NCBI RefSeq assembly: GCF_001411555.2
Contig: NC_049901.1
Span: 41,138,964 to 41,202,963 of the forward strand
Direction of reading: 5' to 3'
DNA length: 64,000 nucleotides
Source of the DNA: Juglans regia
Lineage: Eukaryota > Streptophyta > Magnoliopsida > Fagales > Juglandaceae
Notes under the pieces: model-generated
Seen by the model: the letters and a program-made list of their open reading frames with translations, nothing else
What the model was told of the DNA's origin: nothing
Database searches by the model: none
Translations under genes and position numbers: made by a program
Shown: piece by piece, positions 11,871 through 22,707 of the stretch
Layout of the letters: each line of letters begins with the position of its first letter
How positions within the stretch are numbered: position 1 is the first letter of the stretch

Positions 11871-14800
11871 TCATCTACAATGCTGCTTGCCAATGTTCAG
11901 TGGAGAGTCTCTGATGTTCTTGGATTGGTTGTAGGTGAGCTGTGGGGTTCCATCTTTTTTCTTGCGTCTCCCTTGTTGGGATAGACGAGAATGGTTGATA
12001 GCAAGATCGTTAAGATCTTGCAATGGAGTCAGAACTTTAACAACTTCATCCATTGTAGGGCGGGATTTTGAGTCCTTACTGAGGCAGTTGAAAGCCAACT
12101 GAGAGACTTTTTGCACCCCTTTAAGAGAGTAACTCATTTCCAAGCGAGGATCCACTATTTGATGAAGCTTTCGCTTGTCAGCTAGATGTGGCCGAGCCCA
12201 TACAACGAGATTTTGTTCTCCACTAGGGCGTTTCTTGTCCATTGATCTTCTGCCCGTTAAAATCTCGAGTAGCACGACACCAAAACTGTAAACGTCACTC
12301 TTAGATGTCAAGTGTCCTGGAAAAAAAAGACATAAAATTGGATAATTTGTTAGATCTCAAACTTCTTATGGTACAAGAAAAACACACACACACACACAAG
12401 GGATGACTTGCTTGTGAGCTAAGGACCTGAAACATCAGTTTCCACCATTTGAACTGCATCAAACTAATATTTCTAAAAGATTTCTGGTGTTGCAGGATTA
12501 ACCAATTAAATTCATGGTAGATAACAATATCATGATCAGATTGATATGAAACATCTCATTTTATGAATTTAGCAAAATACCTTCACATGGCTGTTGAAGG
12601 ATGACATGGTATTCATGAGCTACTTATGATCATACAAGGTCAGATAAGAAAACAAAATGGCTTAGAGGTCTAAATACTCCAGCTTTGTAGTATTTCTGAA
12701 CTATGTGCTGTGTGCCCATGCACTGATGCAAGCACATTCAAAAGGAATATATGCTTTTCAAATTCTTAAGTTCTTAAGTTAGAAATCAGGCCAAGTGGAA
12801 GCCATTCATCCTCGTTAATGAATATCTTGTTGACTATAGAGATGACAGAGGCTTATCACCAACTTCAGTGCATGAAGTCGTCACATTTGTTGTTATACCA
12901 GTCGCTCACTATATCCTGTTATTAAGCTCTGGCCATTAATAATTAACTTCATCAAAACCAGTGCATACATATTACCTGTCATTACATACTCCGGAGCAGC
13001 ATATCCATAAGTTCCAACAACCCTGGTGGAAACATGTGTTTTGTCTCCTTGAGGCCCAGCTTTGGCTAGACCAAAATCTGAAAGCTTTGCATTATACTCC
13101 TATGGAAAACAATCCATATTAACAGCTCAATCCAACAAAAATCTGAACTTCATCATTTGCAAATACCATTACTGACATACCGAATCAAGCAATATATTGG
13201 ATGTCTTGAAGTCTCTATATATGACTGGTTCAGGGCCATTATGGAGGAACGCCAGTCCCCTTGCTGCGCCAAGTGCAATCTTAATCCTACTGGACCATGG
13301 AAGAGGTATGGTCCCTTCAAAGTTTTTGAAAAAATCAGCATTTCTTTAACAGTATTCAGTTCGGCATTTTAAATATGAATTCACTGAAAGCAGTTATATT
13401 TGCTCAATAAACTGAAGGCATTATGCTTAATTTAATAATCCATCAATCTTTTATCCAGTAGAATTGCAGTAAGAACTCAGAAAATAACAATAGAGGTCCA
13501 TACTCTTAAAAGGGAAAAAAAAAAAAAACAATTTTAAACATGAGAACCTTTCAGATGACATGCTCAGCTATAAGAATTAGGAAGAGAAACTAGATACAGA
13601 AGGGTGGAAGACAAATATTTGAAAAAGATCACTTACATACCGAATCAGACCCCTCTAATTAAATTTTAGAAAACCGGGATGCCAGAAAAATTCTCATGGC
13701 CGTTTTTTTTTTAATAAACACCACAACGTAAAAGTTTTAGCAAGATGAGTTGCAACTAGACTCACTTCTAAAAAGATGGTTTTCAAGACTTCCACGGGTC
13801 ATAAATTCATAAACAAGCAGCCGTTGATCATCTTCACTGCAGTACCCAATAAGTTTAACAAGATTAGGATGGTGGAGCTGTCCAAGGAAGTCGACCTCAG
13901 CCTGCATTAAGCAAGTGTCACGGTTATACTCCCAATTTCCATCTTCTCATTAAAAATCTCTTTTTGACATCAATCTACTAACCCAAAGCAGATATTCTAC
14001 TAACCAGCCATTCTCTATGGCCCTGAAGACCGTCTGGCTTCAAGCTTTTGACTGCAACTGTAATTCCCGACCCAGGCTTCGCTGGTGCTGTCCCATTTTC
14101 CTCAATCCATCCTTTAAACACGTATCCAAATCCACCCTCCCCAAGAATACTATCAGGTCTGAAATTCCCAGTTGCAGCTTTTAGTTCCTGAAAAGAAAAC
14201 TGAAGCAGCTGGCAAGGAGTTTTGCTTTCTGATGATGGCGGAACAGGATTCTCTGAAGATAGCTGAGCTTCACCTGGAGGACAGAGTTCTCTGTTGCTGG
14301 CATTTAGATAACGCGTTTCAGTAGCTGCATTGACAGAATGAGTGTCAAAAATTCTGATTCATATACAAGCCCTTCATACATAAAATACATGACACCTCAA
14401 ATTTGCTTGTTTTGAACTTTGAAGTCAAACATCAAGATGTAAAGTCTGCAGAATGAGGGTGAACTTTGCGCCCAACATCTCTACTGGACTGGACGCAGAA
14501 GTACTGAAATTTTACACGTATTGGGAACACGGTGCGATGCCAAGTGGAACGAAACCCTCGTGACCTAGAGATTGTAAACTTTTCAGAGAGATTAATTAAG
14601 CACTGCGGCTTTGGATGATTCAAAGAACATAATTATGCAGCAACCGGAAGAAAAATTACTAGAATTTCAATTGTCAAAACTCGGACAGAACAAAAATCAC
14701 GTTTCCTGGTAGCTAATACTCAAAGACAATATATCAATAGAATCATTATCAGAAACCCAGCTTGAGATCTGTTGTTCTCTTCACATATGCATCATGATTT

Positions 14801-15283
14801 CACCGTACAAATGAGTTTTATCATGCTATTTTGAATGCAAATTTCTGATGGGTTAGAGACAACAGGAGAAGCGAGTGTTAAATTGACTTTCAAATCCAGG
14901 CACCAGAGGATCTATGTTGAATCATTTGAGAAATTGAGGATTTCGAGAGAGAGGGAGAGAGAGCCTCTCCCAGAAAATAAAAACAGAGGTAGAAAGTGTC
15001 TCACAGAAAAATAAAACCATTGAAGACCCGGTATGAAGGCACATACGAAGCATTTCTGGAATAACTTCTATGCATCTTGAAAATCCAAAAATTAGTAGAA
15101 AGCACGAAACTTGAATTCCAAAACAGATTAGAAGAACCTTGTTATGATACCTATACATATACCTGCATCATAAACTAGACTAGTACGAGGGATCGTATTG
15201 ACAGAGTCTTTAGAAGCAGTGGGCTTGCAGGCACCTCTAACGCCGCGTCTCAGCACAGCCCAGCACCCGCACTTTTTCTCCAT
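11871..15283 (-). CDS. receptor-like cytoplasmic kinase, RLCK-VII (PBL34/35/36 type)
   Basis: Six minus-strand exons, 15163-15283, 14005-14324, 13766-13901, 13181-13314, 12976-13099 and 11871-12316, join in frame to encode 426 residues. The protein begins [17 protein letters not shown]. It has no transmembrane segment and no N-terminal Met-Gly myristoylation site; cysteines 5 and 7 could be acylated. Kinase landmarks are the glycine loop GEGGFG (102-107), invariant lysine in AVK (133), catalytic YRDFKTSN (D227), DFG (245-247), and [10 protein letters not shown] in the activation segment. The insert [14 protein letters not shown] and the [20 protein letters not shown] block are typical of RLCK-VII. 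Relatives relay pattern-recognition receptor signals at the plasma membrane, including chitin and lipid-type patterns. The basic C-tail [16 protein letters not shown] matches that clade. All residues needed for catalysis are present. The exact orthologue among PBL34-36 is not resolved. Confidence 0.92.
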
Positions 15284-15570
15284 AGCTCTCTTGCAGGTTC
15301 TCTACCATTCATGGGCAATTGCATGAGATGCGAGAGAGTCGTGAGGAATCAGCCATGAGGAAGCGAAGAGAGGAGAAGGGAAAGAGGTAAGTATAGAAAA
15401 GAGTAGAAAGTGAAGGAGAGGAAGTGTTATTGTTGTTGTTGCTGCTGCTGTTGGAGATTGCAGGCATCATCATCGCCATCATGGCAGTGTGTACAAAAAG
15501 AACTTTTTTTCCCACCACTTTTTGTGTGGGGGATGGGAATGGGTCTCTCTTTCTCTCTCTCTCTGTTCTA
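15284..15570 (-). promoter_or_regulatory. probable 5' UTR and proximal promoter of the RLCK gene
   Basis: Directly upstream of the kinase start codon. Contains a trinucleotide run (GTTGTTGTTGCTGCTGCTG, about 15430-15452) and a CT-rich tract (15545-15565), both common in plant 5' leaders. The transcription start is not identifiable by eye. Confidence 0.4.
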
Positions 15571-16827
15571 AAGTGACAAAATTACCAAAAACATTATGCT
15601 GTCTCTTGTATGATTGTTTTAACATGACAAAATTCCCCAAAACATTGTCTGAGAATGTTTTTGGTGCTTGAGGGCAACCTATCAATTAGCTTTCAAGAAT
15701 ATTTTTGTTTCTTTTGTTTTCTTCTATATATTAACTAAATGAAAAAAGAGATTTTTCTCCTGACATCTTAACTGATACTTGAATACCATTTCGAGGAAAA
15801 CAGTCAATCCTTACTTCAAAAAACCTATTTAATGCATTATTCATTTTGGCACTCTACATATCTTCTTTTTTTTTTTTAACCTAAATAGTCCCCAACATAT
15901 CTTCTTTTTTTTTTTTAAACTATTCCTTAGTAATATGTAATGTAAAATTACTATTTATCTTAAAAATTTAAACTCATGAGACTATATATATTTTATTATT
16001 TATTTTACATATTAATATTTTCTTCACATGTAGAATTATGATTTAAACTCATCATCTCTGCTATGATACTATATAAAATTATAATTTATTCCAAAAGCTT
16101 AACTGTTATTCATGTTAGTTAGCTCCATGAATCAAATCCTTTATAAAGAGAGGGTGTAGACAAGAGTGACTAGAACCTCTCTTCTTCTTCTTTTTTCGCT
16201 ATGGTAAAACCACCAAAACAGAAAGAAAACTTGCTTAGTGACTTTTTAAATTGTTATTTAGTTGAGTCCTAAGGTACCATGCACACAGATCATATGAGAT
16301 TCAATCTCTACATATTGATAATGTTAGAGATGTGTTTTTCACATTGACTCAGTCCAGATAGAAAAAGTAATGCTTTGTATGTGACGCGAAGTTATGCAAT
16401 GTTGGTTGCAGTCATGGTGAAAAGTCTGGCAAAATGACCAGAATGGCCAGAATAGTACTTAATCAACGGTTGAATAATTGTTGTTTTACCTCTCTCTTTG
16501 AAGTAAATTACATCAACCTCCATTAAAGTTCAGAGAAATGCGAGGCACTTTGTGTCTCCTTCTCTCTCTCTCTCTCTCTCTGTTTTCTTCTTTTCTAACG
16601 AAATGATATGCCCTTCCTCGTACATTTTATGACAGATAAAACATGCTTTCTTGAGAAAAGATTTTATCTCTAAAGCATCTTCAGGTGTATATGGCTTCCC
16701 TTTTGGTTACATAACAAGGAAACTCAAGGAAAAAAAAAAAAAAAAAGGTTTGGGGACGTGATAACAATTTTATGATTGATAACCACTCTGGCTAGTAATG
16801 TCATGAAAAATTGCATGGAGAAGATAA

Positions 16828-16861
<34 letters not shown>

Positions 16862-18026
16862 AAATTCAAAGAATTCCGATGGATGCAAGATTTTCGTTAG
16901 TACAACAATAAAAAGCAATTATAGTTCCAAAGACTAGAGAGGGTACGGATGTATTGTCCCCCACCGAATAAAGGGGCAAAATAAAAACTACAACCAAGAT
17001 CTTGAGAACAGATGTTTTACGCTTTAGATCTAAAAAGAATAATAAATAAGAGATAAAAAATTAAAATAATATTCCTGCTTGAAATCAGTATCTAATGGCA
17101 TTCAAATTATATCAAGAATATGAACCAAATAAAGTGTTAATGGTGGATTTGCTCCAGTTTCCTTAGCTACGTTTCCACACTTGGCCAATCAGTAATCTGC
17201 CTTGATATCAAGCAACTACGTTTAATGTTCAAAGTACGAAACGGGAGCAAGCATTTTGATTTTCAAAAAGGCAACAGAAGACATATTGCAGCTGGTTGCA
17301 TGACGCACCACGTACTGTGTTTTTTTCCTCCTCATTGCTTGATGTTCTAAGAAACTAACCCCAGACCAGAATCGTGTATGTATATATATATATATATATA
17401 CATACATATAATTGGCACTTTCTTTCTTTTAATTGGCTCCTATGAGCTTATGGGTCTGAGTTCACTTTCTGGCCTCAGATCTTTCTTTGCTTATGTGTTC
17501 GTGTCTGTGCTATAGCACTGGATTTGGTTTTCTGCAGATTGTGTTTAGTGATTTCCATACAAGGGAGTTTGAAATTTTATCTTCAAAAGCTTTCCATAAT
17601 AAGGGTCAAATGAGTTAAACAATTCTTGGTCATATTATGGGCTGGTCAAAACTAATAGAAAGACAGTCAAGAGCATATTTGAGTGCAATCCCATCAATCT
17701 CTCTCTAAAGACAACGAATGTAGATGCATTACTATAGGGTTTGGAATTAGCAGGTTTATCATAGTTGGGTTATTTTCAAAAGGCTATGTTAATAAAGGGA
17801 GGAGGAAGAGAGTGGGGAATGGAGGATTGGGGGGGTGCTTGGCGAGAGGTCATTTCATCAATCAACCATAAACAAAATTGTATTCTATGATGCTTTGGGC
17901 GAAGAAAAGCAATGCTTGCTGAGAGATCCTATTCTTTTTTCTTAGCACAACTTGACAAGGTCTTGTGGGAAAGGAGTGATACCCATTGCCCCCACTTAGT
18001 GGTGGGTCCTACTGCTAGGCCTCCAC

Positions 18027-18069
<43 letters not shown>

Positions 18070-18337
18070 GAACACTGACCAGTGAAGCCCACTCAAGGTC
18101 ATCATATGGGCAAACAAGATATCCTATTTCTGGGGGTATAAAGTTGCCCAGACATATAATTGGTGCAGGAAAAAGGGTCTAGAGGCATTTGATTTTTTTT
18201 TGGAGAGGTAATGCTGTGCAAAGCAAATATACCATACACTCATTGAACTGAAGCAACTGCAAACTTGGCAAATCTAGGACCCAAACCAGATCAGCCTATC
18301 ATGAACCATTCATATGCACTAGTTTAATTTTAACTTA
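15571..18337. other. intergenic, no gene seen
   Basis: AT-rich. Holds (CT)n at 16561-16580 and 16830-16860, an AT run near 17380-17402, and (GA)n at 18031-18064. The open frames are low complexity. A nearly repeated segment, ACATATCTTCTTTTTTTTTT, occurs at 15858 and 15896. Confidence 0.4.
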
Positions 18338-18533
18338 GGTCTCGTTTGAATTTAGATATGAGTTGAGATGATTTTAGATGAATTAAATAAATTGTTATTA
18401 AAATATTATTTTTTATATTATTATTATTTTGAAAATTAAAAATTTTAAATTGTTTATTATATTTTGTATGAAAATTTAAAAAAAAATATTATAATAAGAT
18501 GAGTTGAAGTGAGTTTCAAATCCAAAGGAATAC
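18338..18533. mobile_element. CTCAACTCA-type MITE with TTA target duplication
   Basis: 196 bp between TTA at 18335-18337 and TTA at 18534-18536. Termini are GGTCTCGTTTGAATTTAG and, complemented from the right, GTATTCCTTTGGATTTG. Subterminal GAGTTGAGATG and GATGAGTTGAAGTGAG are inverted relatives. The 3-bp TTA/TAA duplication and size fit a Tourist-like (PIF/Harbinger) MITE. Confidence 0.65.
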
Positions 18534-19129
18534 TTAAATTTTCCTTCCGGTTTTGAAACTTTACTGTTGGTAAAACCCAAAACAGTGAACCACTTGTGCA
18601 TCCCAGACATCATCATCTTCATCATCATCATGCTTGAAACTATTCATGTCATGAGATGCCATTGGTGGCTTTGGTAGATAGAATGGTATCCTAAAGAATA
18701 TATGATTGATGTGAAGATGCTTCTGGTCTAGTTTCAGTTTCCACCATGGTCTGAAATCCAACAACTGGGTGATTGCAGTTAACCCAATTATCAATACCAA
18801 CTCGGTGGACAGTGGGTAGCATCTTTTGGATAGTCTATGCAATGTTATTAATTGCTTGTACTTTTTTTGGTGTTTCAACTAAAATAAAACAAAACAAAAC
18901 AAAAACAAATTTTGCATTAGAGCCACAACCTAAAAACCATTCACATCGAGATTCATCTTTAGGTTAAATAGGTTAAGCTAAACGAATATATACCAAACAT
19001 TTTTTTACGTTGATCACATCAAGATTCATCTTTTGGTTTAACGGAACAAAATGAAAGCAAAGGGGTAGATGAGTCTACAATAGAAGTTCTCCATCTATTT
19101 TAAAATGAGTGTGTAAGTAAATCTTCCCA

Positions 19130-19790
19130 CCTGTTAGCCCGACTAACAAGCCCATGAGGGAGGGGCCTTGGAAAAGGGGAGGAAGAGTCCAACCCGACCC
19201 AACGACGCTCATCTAAGAGAAGTCACTGAGCTTTTGTGGAGTATTCGGCCCGTAAACAAAATTAACCTATGAAGCAACCCTCATGTGGGAAAGATGAACG
19301 ATAAGGACAGATGAAACTCGTTGCCCTGACACATCTCAATAACACCTAGCCCTCAAGAATCTGTACAGCAAGAGGAAGAGAGAAATGGAGGACCTTCGAT
19401 CTCCTGGCAGAAGGTATGAAGAGATTCGGCAATTATCACTCTCAGACTAAAATCTAGTCAAGGAGCCATGCCGCATTAATGGTGCCTCTCTCCGGACACC
19501 ATGCCGCATTAATGGCGCCACTCCATAAGCCACGCCGCATTAAAGGATTCTGACCAAACAATAGTCGAAGTGACATGAGCCCTTTGAGGCAAGGTACAAT
19601 GTGTCTCCACTCAAAAACTTCGTATAAAAGTTTACTCTCAGATACGAAGAACTCACTCTGATCTCTCGAACTCAAGCACGAACTATTATGGAGATATACT
19701 GACTTAGGTATCATCAGAGACTACCCGACCTCCACCAAGGCCCCCATCTATTTGTTTACTTGAGTGTGCAGGTATAAAGACCCAAAATTC
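19130..19790 (+). mobile_element. possible LTR fragment or solo LTR (lineage uncertain)
   Basis: An island with more G+C than its surroundings and no coding capacity. It contains three spaced copies of GCCGCATTAA (about 19470, 19503 and 19534), a TATA-like CGTATAAAAG at 19621-19630, and further cytosine-rich blocks. Such short repeated boxes upstream of a TATA box are typical of plant retrotransposon LTRs. I could not define ends or a target duplication, and no second LTR lies in the window. Confidence 0.35.
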
Positions 19791-20749
19791 AAATTACTAG
19801 AATCCAGTATAAAGGCATACGAAACACGCATTAACAAAGTGCTTTTAACACACCTAAAGTAAGAAAAATTCTACTTACATGCAAATAAACGACACACCTA
19901 CCATAATTCTAACATGTCGAATTGAAAAAAAAAATTAAAATTAAAATTTAAAATTTTCAACTTTTCTTACAAACAGGCTTATGTATTGGTTGTGTAAAAG
20001 GTGTATCTTCCCATCAACTTCCAACTCAAATAACTGATCATAAAATAATATAAAAACAATTATTCATCCTAATACATAACTGGATGAATTGCGATATGCT
20101 AAAACACAATATCTCATGACTCCAGGTTCTAAATTTGAAAACTTTTTTCCTGCAATTTTGTAGAATGATCTGGAATAAAACTATCCCTATATTCTTTTTC
20201 CTGATGTGCCGTATCAAAATCTCCGATCTTAATTAGAAAAAAAAAAATCACGAGGTTTGTCTCGTAACATGACATGACACTACTTTCATATGCACTAGTC
20301 CTTTGAACATTTTGTGTAGCATGTTTAATATTCGAGATAAGCATGATAATATAAATGCACCTAATTACTGCAAAGAGATAAGTCATAAAGCTGATGGGAC
20401 ATGAGAATGATATGAGATACAAAACAAGATCTAAAGCCAACAAGGGATGGGAAAAAATGACAACGAGTAACAGAGACTGAAGGGAGAGATAGTACTATAT
20501 ATAAAGGCAAGAAGATACTTCACTACTTTAGGTAGATCTTCACATCCTCCTCCCATGGCAAATGTTCCAAAATGCTTGAGTGAACAGCGGGTATTAAACT
20601 TTATTTATGTTGAATTACACACTACTCAAAATCTGTGGACGTCGGCATCAATACCGAATCACGTAAATCTTTATTATTTTATTTTTACGTTTTATTTATA
20701 TTCGAAAGCCACAAATGTGGATGTGCGCCATCCAACTATAGTGCTATAA
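19791..20749. other. intergenic, no gene seen
   Basis: AT-rich. Open frames at 20129 and 20555 lack recognisable domains. Confidence 0.4.
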
Positions 20750-20949
20750 GGGTACGTTTGGTTACCAAACTTACTTCAACTCATCTCAATTTATTATTAC
20801 AATTTTTTCAAATTGTAACACATAATATAATAAACAATTTAACTTTTTCAAATCTTAAAATAATAATAATATTAAAAAATAATATTTTAACAATATTTTA
20901 TCATGTCAACTCAACTCAACTCAATTCAGTTTAACATCTAAATGCATCC
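20750..20949. mobile_element. CTCAACTCA-type MITE with TAA target duplication
   Basis: 200 bp between TAA at 20747-20749 and TAA at 20950-20952. Left end GGGTACGTTTGG; right end, complemented, GGATGCATTTAG. Internal ACTTCAACTCATCTCAA faces CAACTCAACTCAACTCAATTC. Same family as the copies at 18338 and 29997. Confidence 0.7.
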
Positions 20950-20952
20950 TAA

Positions 20953-22200
20953 TACCCCAACATTTTAGATGTTTTTTTCTAATCAAACTTCATATAATAT
21001 ATATGTATATATTTAAACAAACACAAAATACAAGAGTTTAAAGGGTGAGAGGTTCCAACAATCATCTTCAAACTAACTAATATAGCACGAGAAAAGGAAA
21101 AAAAAAAGATCTAAAGTCAATGGCTCTTACTAATTTCTCACAAAAGGAAGTCGTTTGAAGTAATTTTTTTGTAATCCGATAAACAAACTGTGACACTACT
21201 ACTACTAAAAATTGTAGTAGATTGTATTGTGTTGTACTTTGCTAGTCCAGTTTGATTGAAAGAAACGTCCACTTTTTTTTTATCACGATAATTTATTAGG
21301 ATAAGTGGTAATATAAAAAAATAGTATCTGATAGATGATCTAATAAGCCGACGAATAGTCGTTAGTGGCTGTGAAGGTGTGCAGGAATTTATAGGGTACA
21401 TACAGTCTCCCATGTTACACGCGTTGAGTAATTTATCAGACTACTCCATATCGATGTAAGGTGAATTGTTTGCTTTATTTTGTAAATAAGATTTCAACCC
21501 CAATCTATCTAACATGCAAGGTGGTTGTTCCACCTGCCACTTCAACTCTATTTTCCTTTCTTTTGGCACACAATGAAAGCTTCTAGGCCATTGATCAGGA
21601 CTGACTACTGGAGTTGGAACATATACTTTGGACCTTTATGTTAATTGGGCCATTTAGACAACACAAATCACACCTAATTAAAGTGCATTGGACTTTCCTT
21701 CCTAAGTTGGTGAAGTTTGGTTTTCCCTTAGCCTTGGATACGTTGAGTTGTTATTTTTTTTATATAATTATTATCTAGTTTTGAAATATCCATATATGAT
21801 TCACAAATCCCACACAATTTAAAATAAAAAGTATTAATTTTATAAAGAAAAATAAACAAATATAATTTGATTTGATACGCCAGTTTATAACTTTATTTTA
21901 TTATAAATAGATATTATATCATATTTAAACGTATAACTTGTTTTCGAAAAGTCAAATATTTTTATATAAATTATTTCATTTTATCTAATTATTATAATTT
22001 TTTTAAATTTTTACATAAAACATAAAAAAATAATTCAATTTTTTTAAATTTTAAAATAAAAATAAAAATAAAAAATTATATTTTAATAATATTTTAGTAT
22101 CTTATCCGAAAGCAAACAAGTGACCTCCTCCTAATAATTAGTGTTTTTCCTTTTATTTTATTTACTATAATTGAAGAGCTCCAATGGTCTCATGAGGCTT
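20953..22200. other. intergenic, AT-rich, with a degraded MITE
   Basis: No gene seen. The segment at about 21735-22105 resembles a decayed, AT-expanded member of the CTCAACTCA MITE family. Confidence 0.35.
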
Positions 22201-22707
22201 TTGCCTCCACTTCTTTCAATGACCAATACAATACAAACACGACGTCGCTCAAAACGCCACATCCCCCGTTGAGTTGACCAAACCCAAATTTTATCCATCC
22301 ACGTCTCCTAAAACCTCCCCCGCGATATGTGTCACAAACTCCCGCTTGCATGTCTCCTTCTCATTGGTCCTTCGCCCGGCGTCACCGTCACCCAATCACC
22401 GCTCCTCCAACTGTGCTGTATGCTGGTGTAGCCATGCCCATGATCATGAATGGAGTCATCAAATCCTACCCATCCCCCCCTCTCCTCGGAAGCCGAAGAA
22501 CCCTAATTTATTCCATCGAAATATCCCTCTCTTCCTGAAACTGTGTATTGATTTCATATATGATTGTTTTTTTTCCTCGAAAGCCATCAAAACAGTGAAT
22601 GAGAGAGAAGGTGTGTGAGGAAGAGAAGAGAGAGTAGAGGAGGTGGAGGTGGAGGAGGAGGTGGGCGGTTGTGGCGAGAGAAACATAGAGCGGACGAGCG
22701 CCGAAAC
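22201..22707 (+). promoter_or_regulatory. probable promoter and 5' UTR of the CUE-domain gene
   Basis: More C-rich than the flanks, with a GGA/GGT repeat tract (22636-22665, AGGAGGTGGAGGTGGAGG) just before the start codon. Upstream of 22708 the same frame is open back to 22615 but contains no ATG. The TATA box and transcription start were not assigned. Confidence 0.4.

Noticed and set aside
12398..12414. AAGGGATGACTTGCTTG, resembling miR169
   Set aside because: Lies in a kinase intron, matches miR169 imperfectly at the 5' end, and has no complementary arm nearby.
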